Origin: Shimia aestuarii
GTDB taxonomy: Bacteria > Pseudomonadota > Alphaproteobacteria > Rhodobacterales > Rhodobacteraceae
Direction of reading: 5' to 3'
Assembly: GCF_022814865.1 (NCBI RefSeq)
Contig: NZ_JAKVRD010000001.1
Location: 1 to 64,000, forward strand
DNA: 64,000 nt
Shown here: positions 8,091 through 20,831 of the stretch, piece after piece
Numbering within the stretch: the stretch's first letter is position 1
Layout: every line of letters starts with the position of its first letter
Made by a program: the position numbers and the translations under genes
Notes under the pieces: model-generated
Seen by the model: the letters and a program-made list of their open reading frames with translations, nothing else
Databases searched by the model: none
What the model was told of the DNA's origin: nothing

Positions 8091-9581
8091 TTAGCTGTCC
8101 TGCCCCGCAAGGATTTCGCGCACCTTCACCACAAGGTCGCCACGCGGCACCTCGAACTGGCTCGGGCGCTCTTTCCATTCCTCGAGCGTCGCGCTCTCGG
8201 CAATCTTCGCGCCAAGGATCAGGTCCTTGATCTGCACCTTGCCCGCATCGAACTCGTCCCCGCCCGCGATTACGGCCAAAGGCGAATTGCGCTTGTCCGC
8301 GTATTTGAGCTGGTTGCCAAAGTTCTTCGGGTTGCCAAGGTAAACCTCGGCGCGAATACCCGCATTACGAAGCTCTGCAACCATCGCCTGATACTCGGCC
8401 ATCCGGGCGCGATCCATGACCGTGACAACCACAGGCCCCTGCACCGTCCCGCCGATCCGGCCCTTCTCGTGCAGCGCGGCCAGAAGGCGATCCACCCCGA
8501 TCGACACACCCACGGCTGGCACTGCCTGCCCGGTAAACCGCGCCACGAGATCGTCATAGCGCCCCCCGCCCGCGACCGAGCCGAACTGCCGCTTGCGACC
8601 TTTCTCGTCAAAAATCTCGAAGGTGAGTTCTGCCTCGAACACCGGCCCGGTGTAATAGCCAAGCCCGCGCACCACCGAAGGATCAATCTCGATCCGGTCC
8701 GCGCCATAACCGCCCGCCTCAAGAAGCGCCGCGATCTGCTCCAACTCGGCAATGCCGTCCGCGCCGACCTTGGACTCGCCCACCGCCTCGCGCAGGTTGG
8801 CAAAGGTCTCATCCGCGGAATCCGCTTTAGAGGTCAGAAACGCCACAACCGGCGCCGCCTGTTCATCGCTGAGGCCCACGCCGTCGATAAAGGCTCCCGA
8901 CGCATCAAGACGCCCCTTTCCGAGCAACTCGCGCACACCTGCCTCGCCAACCTTGTCGAACTTGTCGATAGTGCGCAGAACTGCATCCTTGCGGTCCTGA
9001 TCGTCGCCAAGGCCCATGGCCTCAAGCACCCCGTTCAAAACCTTCCGGTTGTTCACCCGAACGATGTAGTCGCCACGCGGAATACCCACCGCCTCGAGCG
9101 TATCCGACAGCATCGCGCAAATCTCCGCATCCGCCGCCATGCTCGCCGTGCCCACGGTATCCGCATCACACTGATAGAACTGGCGGAACCGCCCCGGCCC
9201 CGGCTTCTCATTGCGCCAGACCGGGCCCATCGCATAGCGCCGATACGGCGTCGGCAACTCATTACGATGCTGCGCATAGACCCGCGCCAACGGCGCCGTC
9301 AGATCATAGCGCAGCGCCATCCAGTCGCCTTTGTCGTTCTCGTCAAATTCCTGCCACGCAAAGACGCCCTCGTTGGGCCGGTCCACATCCGGCAGGAACT
9401 TGCCAAGCGCCTCGACGGTCTCGACAGCACTCGATTCCAACGCATCAAACCCGTAATGATGATAGACCCCCGCGATCTTCTGCAGCATCTCTGCACGTTC
9501 GGTCACCTCGGCGCCGAAATAGTCGCGGAACCCCTTGGGCGTGATCGCCTTGGGGCGGGGGGCTTTCTTCACTTTGGCCAT
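8091..9581 (-). CDS. hisS: Histidyl-tRNA synthetase
   Basis: A 496-residue class II synthetase that charges tRNA-His. It begins [20 protein letters not shown]. Motif 2 region [19 protein letters not shown], the histidine-binding loop [14 protein letters not shown], and motif 3 [14 protein letters not shown] are all present, followed by a C-terminal anticodon-binding domain ending in a [12 protein letters not shown] segment. The length fits the longer alphaproteobacterial form. First gene of the hisS-hisZ-hisG operon. Confidence 0.95.
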   Translation of the reverse strand: MAKVKKAPRPKAITPKGFRDYFGAEVTERAEMLQKIAGVYHHYGFDALESSAVETVEALGKFLPDVDRPNEGVFAWQEFDENDKGDWMALRYDLTAPLARVYAQHRNELPTPYRRYAMGPVWRNEKPGPGRFRQFYQCDADTVGTASMAADAEICAMLSDTLEAVGIPRGDYIVRVNNRKVLNGVLEAMGLGDDQDRKDAVLRTIDKFDKVGEAGVRELLGKGRLDASGAFIDGVGLSDEQAAPVVAFLTSKADSADETFANLREAVGESKVGADGIAELEQIAALLEAGGYGADRIEIDPSVVRGLGYYTGPVFEAELTFEIFDEKGRKRQFGSVAGGGRYDDLVARFTGQAVPAVGVSIGVDRLLAALHEKGRIGGTVQGPVVVTVMDRARMAEYQAMVAELRNAGIRAEVYLGNPKNFGNQLKYADKRNSPLAVIAGGDEFDAGKVQIKDLILGAKIAESATLEEWKERPSQFEVPRGDLVVKVREILAGQDS

Positions 9582-9666
9582 GTCGCATGGTCCCTTCGGT
9601 TTGCAGTCGCCCCGCCTTTACCCAATGGACCGCACGGGGGCAAGCAAACCCTCTGTAACAGGGGGG

Positions 9667-10470
9667 CTAGATATCCCCGAAATCGCCGCCCCGACCCTTG
9701 CCCGAGGCAAACCGCGCCGCACCCGCCGCGCCCTCGGCGGCAAAGGCCGCGAACGAGGCCCACTCGCGACGGATCAAACTCGCCAATGCTGCGCCATCCA
9801 TCCGGCCCGAGGCGAAATCCGCCCGCATGCAGGCTTGCGGAAACCGCACCAGCCCCTCGGCAATCTCTTTCGCCGCCGCCAGCGCCCCGCCTTCCGGCAC
9901 AACCCGGTCGGAAAGCCCCATCCGGTAGGCCTCTTCCGCCCCCACGGGCCGCCCGGTGAGGATCAGGTCATTGGCCCGCCCCTGCCCGAGGATTCTCGGC
10001 AAGCGCACGGTGCCGCCGTCGATCAACGGCACGCCCCACCGGCGACAGAAAACCCCGAATGTCGCGCTTTCGCTCGCCACCCGCATGTCGCACCACGCCG
10101 CCAACTCGATCCCGCCGGCAACCGCATAGCCCTCGACCGCCGCGATGACGGGCTTCGTCAGCATAAGCCGCGATGGCCCCATTGGCCCCGGAATCGGCTC
10201 TGCCGCCGCATCCTGCCAGCCTTCCGGGATATCCACCTGCGCCAGCCAGGCCGCACCGCCCTCTCCCGCCGCCGCCTTAAGATCGTAGCCCGCACAGAAA
10301 TGCCCGCCCGCTCCCGTCAGGATCGCCACATCCACGGTCTCATCTGCCTCAAAGGCACAAAACGCCTCAAAAAGCGCCCGCGCCACCTCCGGGTTGACCG
10401 CGTTGCGCGCCTCTGGCCGCTGGATCGTCACGATCCGCACCCGGCCTTCTGTCTCGACTGAAATGCTCAT
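9667..10470 (-). CDS. Enoyl-CoA hydratase/isomerase family protein
   Basis: A 267-residue crotonase-fold protein. The start at 10470 is set by GGAGGAG six bases upstream. The two oxyanion-hole regions are visible: ILTGAGGHFCAGYDLKAAAG (about 50-69) and AVEGYAVAGGIELAAWCDMR (about 100-119). The family hydrates or isomerises enoyl-CoA thioesters; the exact substrate is not fixed by the sequence. The usual second catalytic Glu position reads RWGVPLIDGGTVRLP, more like a non-canonical member than a beta-oxidation hydratase. Divergent from slyX across about 100 bp. Confidence 0.88.
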   Translation of the reverse strand: MSISVETEGRVRIVTIQRPEARNAVNPEVARALFEAFCAFEADETVDVAILTGAGGHFCAGYDLKAAAGEGGAAWLAQVDIPEGWQDAAAEPIPGPMGPSRLMLTKPVIAAVEGYAVAGGIELAAWCDMRVASESATFGVFCRRWGVPLIDGGTVRLPRILGQGRANDLILTGRPVGAEEAYRMGLSDRVVPEGGALAAAKEIAEGLVRFPQACMRADFASGRMDGAALASLIRREWASFAAFAAEGAAGAARFASGKGRGGDFGDI

Positions 10471-10571
10471 GATGTCTCCTCCCTCACCAACCGCAGCACC
10501 CCGCCCCGTTCCGGTCAAGACAGACGCCGCGTCGCTTGACCCCGACGCGCAAGCGGCCTATCGCAAGAGGC

Positions 10572-10766
10572 ATGGAAGACCTCGAAGCCCAGATCGCCCA
10601 CCTGACCCGCACCGTCGATGACCTCTCCGAGATCATCGCCCGTCAGGATGCAGAAATCGCCGTGCTGACTCGCCGGGTGCACATGCTCATGGAGCGCGAA
10701 GCCACCCGCGAATCCGAAGGCACCGGCGGCGTGGTCCTCGGCGACGAACGCCCACCGCATTACTGA
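10572..10766 (+). CDS. slyX: SlyX-like protein
   Basis: A 64-residue coiled-coil protein beginning MEDLEAQIAHLTRTVDDLSE, with heptad repeats to about residue 45 and an acidic tail ending in RPPHY, the conserved SlyX C-terminus. Function unknown. The ATG at 10572 has only a weak AAGAGG nearby; the frame is open back to a TTG at 10536. Confidence 0.8.
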   Translation: MEDLEAQIAHLTRTVDDLSEIIARQDAEIAVLTRRVHMLMEREATRESEGTGGVVLGDERPPHY

Positions 10767-10773
10767 CGCCCAA

Positions 10774-10862
10774 TTCTTCCTCTTGCCAGAAATATCCCGG
10801 GGGGGTTGGGGGGCTGGCCCCCCAATGAGGAGTGATTGGTTTGGGGGCAGCGCCCCCAATTC
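10774..10862. repeat. Dispersed repeat family A, copy 1 (two stem-loops)
   Basis: Starts with the shared core CTTCCTCTTGCC-GAAATATCCCGG, seen again at 14461 and 53701, then a perfect stem TTGGGGGG / CCCCCCAA with CTGG loop (10806-10825) and a second stem TTGGGGGC / GCCCCCAA (10841-10859). It lies between the convergent slyX and dnaE genes and could double as a bidirectional terminator. Confidence 0.8.
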
Positions 10863-10884
10863 AAATGGGCTTGAGAACGCCCCC

Positions 10885-14409
<3,525 letters not shown>

Positions 14410-14460
14410 CCCGCAAGGCTACCCGAGCGCGCCGCCCTTTGGAATGGGCCAAACGCCCTG

Positions 14461-14531
14461 CTCTTCCTCTTGCCGGAAATATCCCGGGGTGAATTGGCCG
14501 CCTTCAGGCGGCCAAGAGGGGCTGGCCCCTC
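14461..14531. repeat. Dispersed repeat family A, copy 2 (two stem-loops)
   Basis: Core CTCTTCCTCTTGCCGGAAAT, then ATCCCGGGG. A perfect 9-bp stem TTGGCCGCC / GGCGGCCAA (14494-14515, TTCA loop) is followed at once by GAGGGG / CCCCTC with CTGG loop (14516-14531). Located between the dnaE start and the end of the DUF6544-like gene. The stem bases differ from copies 1 and 3 while pairing is kept, which argues for a selected structure. Confidence 0.85.
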
Positions 14532-14539
14532 CCCCCCTC

Positions 14540-15349
14540 TCAGTGACGCAGGTGGCAGGCGTTGATCTCACCGCGCCAATAGGGCTCATAGCCATCCGGA
14601 TAATCATACCCGACCTCGCCCCGCGCCGGAATGCGCCGCCCCCCGATCCAACGATACTCCGAAAACCGCCCGCGCCAATCGCGCAAGCGGCTTTCGCCAT
14701 CAGGGTCGCGCACCGGGCGACCCTTGGCCGTCATCTCGACAATATCGCCCGCTCCATCGAACCGGAACTCGACCGCCACCTCGCCAAGGCTGACCCGCAC
14801 GCGCTGCGCCTCGATCTGGTTCCAGATCAGCGCCCCGTTCTCGAGGATCGCATCCGGCACCCACGGGAGCTCTGCGAGATAGCGCATCGCCTCGCCCCGA
14901 TCGATATCCGCGCCCTTCGCCCGCACCACCGGGATCGCCCCAAGGAGATTGACCCAAAGTCGCCCTTCGCCCCACACATAGGCATCCAGCACGAGGATTT
15001 TCGCCAGCGGCCTCCAAAGCTGCTGACCCGCTTTCCAGACAAAGCCCGGCTCGCGCACGCAAATCCATTGCCACGCCCAAAGCCGGGTCCAGCGCCCCCG
15101 CCGCTCAAGCCGCATCTCGACCGATTGTCCAAGCTCGACCCGACGCACCCGCGGCCCCCGGCCCGCCCCGTTGCGGCGCGCAAAATCCCGCACGATGCGT
15201 GGCATTGGTGCCTGCTGAACCGGGCCGTCCGCCTTGCTCATCTCGCCCGCACACCAGTTCGCGGCCCGCTCGAACAGGAAGCGCCCCAAAATCAAGCCCG
15301 CAACCACCAGAAAGAGGGCGAACACAAGCAGCCAAGCCCAGAGGTTCAT
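14540..15349 (-). CDS. DUF6544-like membrane-anchored protein
   Basis: A 269-residue protein starting at 15349 (AAGGTG upstream), with an N-terminal membrane anchor MNLWAWLLVFALFLVVAGLI. The rest is soluble and Trp/Arg-rich, with RRVELGQSVEMRL, LLGAIPVVRAKGADIDRGEAMRYLAELPW and a C-terminal RWIGGRRIPARGEVGYDYPD. This pattern matches a family of unknown function (DUF6544, formerly DUF6920). No enzymatic motif recognised. Monocistronic. Confidence 0.7.
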   Translation of the reverse strand: MNLWAWLLVFALFLVVAGLILGRFLFERAANWCAGEMSKADGPVQQAPMPRIVRDFARRNGAGRGPRVRRVELGQSVEMRLERRGRWTRLWAWQWICVREPGFVWKAGQQLWRPLAKILVLDAYVWGEGRLWVNLLGAIPVVRAKGADIDRGEAMRYLAELPWVPDAILENGALIWNQIEAQRVRVSLGEVAVEFRFDGAGDIVEMTAKGRPVRDPDGESRLRDWRGRFSEYRWIGGRRIPARGEVGYDYPDGYEPYWRGEINACHLRH

Positions 15350-15509
15350 TGAAACACCTTCAGGTTTTTCCAAATAATAATGTGCGCGCAACCGTCTGAA
15401 ACTTAACGTTTTTATAAGACCCCAGCAATGCCGAAAATTTAGCCATTTGCCCAGCCAGGCGGCGTCCTGACCCAAGTTTCCCTTGCCAAGATCAATCCCC
15501 CCTTCCTAG

Positions 15510-15571
15510 TGTGGGTCGGCACAAAAAACGGCATGCCGGGTAACGGCTCTGCCCCTTCAGGGAAAAAACAT
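15510..15571 (+). promoter_or_regulatory. Structured leader of the BMP-type ABC importer (candidate riboswitch)
   Basis: The 60 bases before the ATP-binding gene hold GCCG/CGGC pairing around GGTAA (near 15535-15548), a CGGCA..TGCCG pairing option, and a CCC-TTCA-GGG hairpin (15552-15562) whose 3' arm AGGGA is the Shine-Dalgarno for the ATG at 15572. Hiding the ribosome site in a short leader of a nucleobase/nucleoside importer looks like a translational riboswitch. The class is not recognised; a purine or xanthine (NMT1-type) sensor is only a guess. Confidence 0.35.
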
Positions 15572-17089
15572 ATGACAGGGACTTTGCTAAGTATCCGCGG
15601 CCTGACCAAGGCCTACCCCGGAGTGGTGGCAAATGATTCAGTCTCCTTCGATATTCAGGAAGGCGAAGTCCACGCCCTCTTGGGGGAGAATGGCGCCGGG
15701 AAATCAACTCTCGTCAAGATGATCTACGGCCTTGTAAAGCCCGATAGCGGCACCATGACATGGCGTGGCGGCGAATTCGCGCCGCCCGAACCACGAGCCG
15801 CCCGCGCCACCGGCGTCGCAATGGTGTTTCAACACTTTTCCCTCTTCGACGCCTTGAATGTCGCAGAGAACGTCGCCCTCGGCATGGAGAACCCGCCTTC
15901 GATGCGCGATCTCGCCGCGCAGATCCGCTCGGTCTCCGAGAATTACGGGCTGCCGCTCGATCCCGACCGCATCGTCGGTGACCTCTCCGCCGGCGAACGC
16001 CAGCGGGTCGAGATCATCCGCTGCCTGCTGCAAGACCCGAAACTCCTGATCATGGACGAACCGACCTCGGTTCTGACCCCGCAAGAGGTCGAGATCCTGT
16101 TCAAGACTCTAAACAAACTCAAATCCGAAGGCACCGCGATCCTCTACATCTCGCACAAGCTCGAGGAAATCCGCACCCTCTGCGATCACGCCACGATCCT
16201 GCGCCTTGGCAAGAACGTCGGCACCTGCATCCCGTCCGAAACCACAGCGCGGCAGATGGCCGAGATGATGGTGGGCGACACGCTCCACACACCGACCCGA
16301 TCCGCCAAGGAAGAAGGCGCGCCGGTGCTGCGTGTCAACGATCTGTCGCTATCCTCGGCCAACCCGTTTGGCACCCGGCTCAAGAACATCTCCTTTACCG
16401 TGCACGCCGGGGAGATACTCGGCCTTGGCGGCGTCGCGGGCAACGGGCAGGACGAACTCCTCGCCGCGCTCTCCGGCGAAGCCCCGACCGAAGCGGAAAC
16501 GATTACCGTCAACGACAAACCTGTCGGCCATTTCGGCCCCAACGAACGGCGCGAACTTGGCATCCTTGCCGCGCCCGAAGAACGGCTCGGCCATGCTGCC
16601 GCCCCGGATATGAGCCTGACCGAGAACGCCCTCCTGACCGGGGCGATCCGCGAAAAGCTGATGAACAACGGTTTTGTGGACTGGAACGCCACAACGAAAT
16701 TTGCCGAACGCATCATCTCGGCCTTCGATGTGCGCACCCCCGGCCCGACAAGCGCCGCGCGCTCGCTCTCCGGCGGTAACCTGCAAAAATTCGTCATTGG
16801 CCGCGAGGTTCTGCAAAACCCGCAAGTCCTCGTCGTCAATCAACCGACATGGGGCGTTGACGCCGCCGCTGCGGCTTCGATCCGTCAGGCGCTTCTCGAC
16901 CTCGCTGCCGAAGGCGCCGCCCTCGTCGTCATCTCGCAGGATCTCGACGAGCTGATGGAGATCGCCGACCATTTCGGCGCCCTCAATGAAGGCCGCCTCT
17001 CCGAAATCCGCCCCGCCTTGGGCCTGACCATAGACGAGATCGGTCTGATGATGGGCGGCGCCGACGCCTCCGAAGGAGCCGCCGCATGA
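15572..17089 (+). CDS. ABC transporter ATP-binding protein, BMP/nucleoside family
   Basis: A 505-residue protein with two fused ABC domains, as in RbsA and the nucleoside importers. Domain 1 has Walker A GENGAGKST, signature LSAGERQRVEI and Walker B LLIMDEPTSVL. Domain 2 is degenerate as usual for this class: GVAGNGQDELL in place of Walker A, signature LSGGNLQKFVI and LVVNQPTWGVDA. It powers the importer formed with the two permeases and the BMP binding protein that follow. The start at 15572 uses AGGGA, itself part of a leader hairpin. It overlaps the next gene by four bases (ATGA). Confidence 0.93.
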   Translation: MTGTLLSIRGLTKAYPGVVANDSVSFDIQEGEVHALLGENGAGKSTLVKMIYGLVKPDSGTMTWRGGEFAPPEPRAARATGVAMVFQHFSLFDALNVAENVALGMENPPSMRDLAAQIRSVSENYGLPLDPDRIVGDLSAGERQRVEIIRCLLQDPKLLIMDEPTSVLTPQEVEILFKTLNKLKSEGTAILYISHKLEEIRTLCDHATILRLGKNVGTCIPSETTARQMAEMMVGDTLHTPTRSAKEEGAPVLRVNDLSLSSANPFGTRLKNISFTVHAGEILGLGGVAGNGQDELLAALSGEAPTEAETITVNDKPVGHFGPNERRELGILAAPEERLGHAAAPDMSLTENALLTGAIREKLMNNGFVDWNATTKFAERIISAFDVRTPGPTSAARSLSGGNLQKFVIGREVLQNPQVLVVNQPTWGVDAAAAASIRQALLDLAAEGAALVVISQDLDELMEIADHFGALNEGRLSEIRPALGLTIDEIGLMMGGADASEGAAA

Positions 17090-18165
17090 TTGTTCTCGAG
17101 AAACGCCCCGAACCCTCGCGCCTGCTGTCGATGAGCACGCCCGTCTTTGCCGTGATCGTGACCATGATCGCCGGGGGCCTGCTCTTTGCTGCGCTGGGCA
17201 AGAACCCGTTCGAAGCCATCCGCACGATCTTCTGGGATCCGCTCTTTGGCGAATATGCCTTCTACTACCGGCCACAACTCCTCGTGAAAGGCGCGCCGCT
17301 TGTGCTGATCGCCATCGGCCTTTCCCTCGGCTTCCGTGCCGGGATCTGGAATATCGGCGCCGAGGGCCAGTATATCATGGGCGCGATCTGCGGCGCGGCG
17401 GCGGGCCTTGCCCTCTACCCGTCCGAAAGTGTCCTGATCTTCCCGCTCATGGTTCTTGCCGGGGCGCTGGGGGGCTGGATCTGGGCGATGATCCCGGCGC
17501 TTCTCAAGGTGAAATTCGGCACCAATGAAATCCTCGTCTCGCTGATGCTCGTCTATGTCGCCGAACAGCTCCTTGCCTCGATGTCCCTCGGCCTCTTGAA
17601 GAACCCGCAAGGCTTTGGCTTTCCCGGCTCACGCAACATCGCTGAATGGGAGGCCGCAAATAGCTGGATCGCGCAAGACTACGGCATGCACTGGGGCGTG
17701 GTCGCCGCGATGATCGCCGTCATCATGGCCTATGTCCTCCTCAACAAGCACATTCTCGGCTTCAACATCCGCCTGACAGGTGAAGCCCGCCGCGCCGCGC
17801 GCTTTGCGGGCGTGAACCCAACCCGCTTGATCCTGTTCTGCCTCGGCACCTCCGGCATGCTCGCCGGTCTCGCTGGCCTCTTCGAGGTCGCAGGTCCCTC
17901 CGGTCAGGTGAGCATCGACTTCAATGTCGGCTACGGCTTCACCGCCATCATCGTCGCCTTCCTGGGTCGCCTGCACCCGGTCGGCATCCTCCTCGCCGGT
18001 CTCCTCATGGCACTCACCTATATCGGCGGTGACATCGCGGAATCCCAAATGGGCCTCCCCGCCTCCGCCATCCAGGTCTTCCAGGGCATGCTCCTGTTCT
18101 TCCTGCTGGCGCTTGACCTCTTGACCAACTACCGCGTGAAACTTGCTATGAAGGGGACTGCATAA
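17086..18165 (+). CDS. ABC transporter permease, BMP/nucleoside family (1)
   Basis: A 359-residue multi-helix inner-membrane permease. It carries the family loop GLSLGFRAGIWNIGAEGQYI (about 80-99), the BPD_transp_2 signature region, then GFNIRLTGEARRAARFAG and GFTAIIVAFLGRLHPVGIL. It forms the heterodimeric channel with the following permease. Translation is coupled to both neighbours (ATGA overlap upstream, TAATG downstream). Confidence 0.92.
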   Translation: MIVLEKRPEPSRLLSMSTPVFAVIVTMIAGGLLFAALGKNPFEAIRTIFWDPLFGEYAFYYRPQLLVKGAPLVLIAIGLSLGFRAGIWNIGAEGQYIMGAICGAAAGLALYPSESVLIFPLMVLAGALGGWIWAMIPALLKVKFGTNEILVSLMLVYVAEQLLASMSLGLLKNPQGFGFPGSRNIAEWEAANSWIAQDYGMHWGVVAAMIAVIMAYVLLNKHILGFNIRLTGEARRAARFAGVNPTRLILFCLGTSGMLAGLAGLFEVAGPSGQVSIDFNVGYGFTAIIVAFLGRLHPVGILLAGLLMALTYIGGDIAESQMGLPASAIQVFQGMLLFFLLALDLLTNYRVKLAMKGTA

Positions 18166-19085
18166 TGGATCTCTCAGCCATCAACCCCGTCCTCCTTGTC
18201 GCCTCCCTCATGGTCGCCGCAACACCGCTCCTACTCGCCGCGATTGGCGAATTGGTGGTCGAACGCTCCGGCGTCCTCAACCTCGGCGTCGAAGGCATGA
18301 TGATCACCGGCGCCATCGCGGGCTTTGCCGTCTCGGTCGAGACCGGCTCGCCCTATGTCGGCGTCCTCGCCGCCGCCGTGGCTGGTGCCGCCCTCTCGTT
18401 CCTCTTCGCCTTCCTGACCCAGTTCGCGCTGGCCAATCAGGTCGCCTCCGGCCTTGCGCTGACCCTCTTTGGCCTCGGCCTCTCGGCGCTCATGGGACAA
18501 GGCTATGTCGGCATCCGCCCCCCGGCGATGACCCGCCTCGACATCCCCGTGCTCTCTGACCTGCCCGTGGTCGGCCCGATCCTGTTCGGCCACGATCCGA
18601 TCCTCTACTTCGGCCTCCTCCTCACGGCGGCAGTCTGGGCCTTCCTCAAGTTCACCCGCGGCGGTCTCATCCTGCGCGCCGTCGGTGAAAACCACGATGC
18701 CGCCCACGCGCTTGGCTATAGCGTGATCCGCGTGCGCGTCCTCGCGATCCTCTTTGGCGGTGCCTGTGCAGGTGTCGGCGGGGCCTATATCTCGCTCATT
18801 CGTGTGCCCCAATGGACCGAAGGTATGACCGCCGGCATCGGCTGGATCGCCCTCGCCCTCGTGGTATTTGCAAGCTGGAAACCCTGGCGCGTGCTGCTTG
18901 GTGCCTATCTCTTTGGCGGCATCAACGTGCTACAACTCAATCTACAGGCCGCAGGCGTTGCGATTCCCGTCGAATACTTGGCAATGTCGCCATATCTGAT
19001 AACCATCCTCGTGCTGGTTATCATGTCGGCTGACAAGAGCGGCGCACCCGCCTCGCTCGGCCGCAGTTTCCACGCCTCGCAATAA
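18165..19085 (+). CDS. ABC transporter permease, BMP/nucleoside family (2)
   Basis: A 306-residue permease with about eight to nine helices. Family marks are PLLLAAIGELVVERSGVLNL, GVEGMMITGAIAGFAV and RGGLILRAVGENHDAAHALG. Second membrane subunit of the importer, starting inside the stop codon of the first (TAATG). 40 bp separate it from the binding-protein gene. Confidence 0.92.
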   Translation: MDLSAINPVLLVASLMVAATPLLLAAIGELVVERSGVLNLGVEGMMITGAIAGFAVSVETGSPYVGVLAAAVAGAALSFLFAFLTQFALANQVASGLALTLFGLGLSALMGQGYVGIRPPAMTRLDIPVLSDLPVVGPILFGHDPILYFGLLLTAAVWAFLKFTRGGLILRAVGENHDAAHALGYSVIRVRVLAILFGGACAGVGGAYISLIRVPQWTEGMTAGIGWIALALVVFASWKPWRVLLGAYLFGGINVLQLNLQAAGVAIPVEYLAMSPYLITILVLVIMSADKSGAPASLGRSFHASQ

Positions 19086-19125
19086 TGCGCGGCATCGTTT
19101 GACTACCAACAGGGGGATATCCCGA

Positions 19126-20199
19126 ATGAAACTGACCAAACTCCTGACAAGCGCAGCTGTCGCGCTGGGCCTGGCGACCACCGCCATGGCCGAGGACAAG
19201 ACCAAAGTGGGCTTTGTCTATGTCGGCCCCGTCGGCGACGGCGGCTGGACCTATGAACACAATCAGGGCCGCCTCGCGGTCGAAGAAGAATTCGGCGACA
19301 AGGTCGAAACCGTCTTCGTCGAATCCGTCCCCGAAGGCCCCGACTCCGAACGCGTGATGACCCAGATGGCTCTCAACGGCGCCGACCTGATCTTCACCAC
19401 CTCGTTTGGCTACATGGACCCGACGATCAACGTCGCGAAGAAATTCCCGAACGTGAAATTCGAACACGCCACCGGCTACAAGACCGCGCCGAACGTCTCG
19501 GTCTATTCGGCCCGCTTCTACGAAGGCCGCGCCGTGCAGGGCCACATCGCAGGCAGCATGACCAAGTCGAACATCGTCGGCTATATCGGTTCCTACCCGA
19601 TCCCCGAAGTGATCCGCGGCATCAACTCTGCCTTCATCCACGCCCGCAAGGTGAACCCCGACGTCCAATTCAAGATCGTCTGGGCCTATACTTGGTTTGA
19701 CCCGGCAAAAGAGGCCGACGCCGCCAAGGTTCTCATCGAACAAGGCGCCGACGTGATCCTTCAGCACACCGACTCCACCGCGCCGCAAGCCGCGGCTCAG
19801 GCCGCTGGCAACGTCATCACCTTTGGTCAGGCCTCCGACATGAGCGAATACGCGCCGCTGCCGCGCGTCTCTTCGATCATCGACGACTGGGCGCCCTACT
19901 ACATCGCGCGCACCAAGGCCGTGATGGACGGCACCCGGGAAAGCAAGAGCACTTGGGACGGTATCGGCGCTGGCATGGTCGGCATCGGTGAAATCTCCGA
20001 CGCAGTGCCCGCCGACGTGAAAGAAGAAGCCCTCGCGCTCAAGGCATCGCTGGCCGATGGCTCCTACCACGCCTTCACCGGTCCCCTGAACAAGCAGGAC
20101 GGCTCGGCATGGCTCGCCGAAGGCGAAACCGCTGACGACGGCACGCTCGCGGGCATGAACTTCTACGTCGAAGGCATCACCGGCGACATTCCGCAATAA
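19126..20199 (+). CDS. BMP family (PnrA-like) substrate-binding protein
   Basis: A 357-residue periplasmic binding protein. Signal peptide MKLTKLLTSAAVALGLATTAMA, cleaved before EDKTK. The mature part has VGFVYVGPVGDGGWTYEHN, the start of the BMP/PnrA fold in which an aromatic residue stacks on the nucleobase. Family members bind purine nucleosides, so import of adenosine, guanosine, inosine or a free purine is likely; the exact ligand is inference. AGGGGG precedes the start at 19126. Last gene of the importer operon, ended by the hairpin at 20224-20253. Confidence 0.93.
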   Translation: MKLTKLLTSAAVALGLATTAMAEDKTKVGFVYVGPVGDGGWTYEHNQGRLAVEEEFGDKVETVFVESVPEGPDSERVMTQMALNGADLIFTTSFGYMDPTINVAKKFPNVKFEHATGYKTAPNVSVYSARFYEGRAVQGHIAGSMTKSNIVGYIGSYPIPEVIRGINSAFIHARKVNPDVQFKIVWAYTWFDPAKEADAAKVLIEQGADVILQHTDSTAPQAAAQAAGNVITFGQASDMSEYAPLPRVSSIIDDWAPYYIARTKAVMDGTRESKSTWDGIGAGMVGIGEISDAVPADVKEEALALKASLADGSYHAFTGPLNKQDGSAWLAEGETADDGTLAGMNFYVEGITGDIPQ

Positions 20200-20223
20200 G
20201 CGACCTGCCCTTTAAGACACAAG

Positions 20224-20255
20224 AAAGGCCCGCCAATCTCGGCGGGCCTTTTTCA
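20224..20255 (+). terminator. Rho-independent terminator of the nucleoside importer operon
   Basis: Stem AAAGGCCCGCC / GGCGGGCCTTT with AATCTC loop, then TTT, 25 bp after the binding-protein stop. Confidence 0.9.
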
Positions 20256-20354
20256 TTGAGGCTCAAAGGACGCGCTGTTAGGCTCAATCCATGATTGTTT
20301 CACGCATTCTCTTTGTCCCCTCAAAGAGAGCATTCATACAAGGTTATATTCCCG

Positions 20355-20771
20355 ATGAACTATATCGCCGCCGCTCTCTGCGCCCTCTGCTTCGCGACCC
20401 AGTCCCACGCCGGTCAGGTCTGGAAATGCACGATGGAAAAGAAATCCCCAATGGATCTTGGTGCCGTGCAGGACACCATCTTCTTCGAGCACGATGTCAA
20501 AGCGGACGCGGTACTCGTGCTTGACGCCTTGATTCACTTCTTCGGGAAGAAATACGTCAAGGCCGCTATCACGTCGAATACAGAAGAACGTCTCAGATTC
20601 GATTGGCGCCTGAAAGATATCCCCACTGTCGCCCTGAACACGACCGAGAGAGAACTGGTCGAATGGCGCTTCAAAGCCTTCTTCATCAAGAAGAACAACA
20701 ATCTGGTGGTGCGCAGCATCTCTGCCGGCGAGACGAATGTCTCTCGGCGCGGCGTCTGTGAGAAATACTAA
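20355..20771 (+). CDS. Hypothetical secreted protein
   Basis: A 138-residue protein with a clear signal peptide (MNYIAAALCALCFATQSHA, cleaved before GQVW). The mature part has two Cys (WKCTME and the C-terminal RRGVCEKY), which may form a disulphide, and a basic stretch AFFIKKNNNLVVR. I do not recognise a family. The ATG at 20355 is preferred to an upstream ATG at 20295 because it starts the signal peptide. It is flanked by hairpin terminators on both sides, so it is its own transcription unit. Confidence 0.7.
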   Translation: MNYIAAALCALCFATQSHAGQVWKCTMEKKSPMDLGAVQDTIFFEHDVKADAVLVLDALIHFFGKKYVKAAITSNTEERLRFDWRLKDIPTVALNTTERELVEWRFKAFFIKKNNNLVVRSISAGETNVSRRGVCEKY

Positions 20772-20786
20772 GACACAGCGCAGGAA

Positions 20787-20815
20787 AAAGGCCCGCTCAA
20801 CGCACGGGCCTTTCT
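20787..20815. terminator. Bidirectional hairpin terminator
   Basis: Stem AAAGGCCCG / CGGGCCTTT with CTCAACGCA loop and T/A-rich flanks on both strands. It serves the secreted-protein gene from the left and the DUF2892 gene from the right. Confidence 0.8.
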
Positions 20816-20831
20816 TATCCCTGCCCCCGCT

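Noticed and set aside
8004-9959. 651-codon plus-strand open frame over hisS/hisZ
   Set aside because: Antisense shadow of hisS; no ribosome site and low-complexity Arg/His-rich product.
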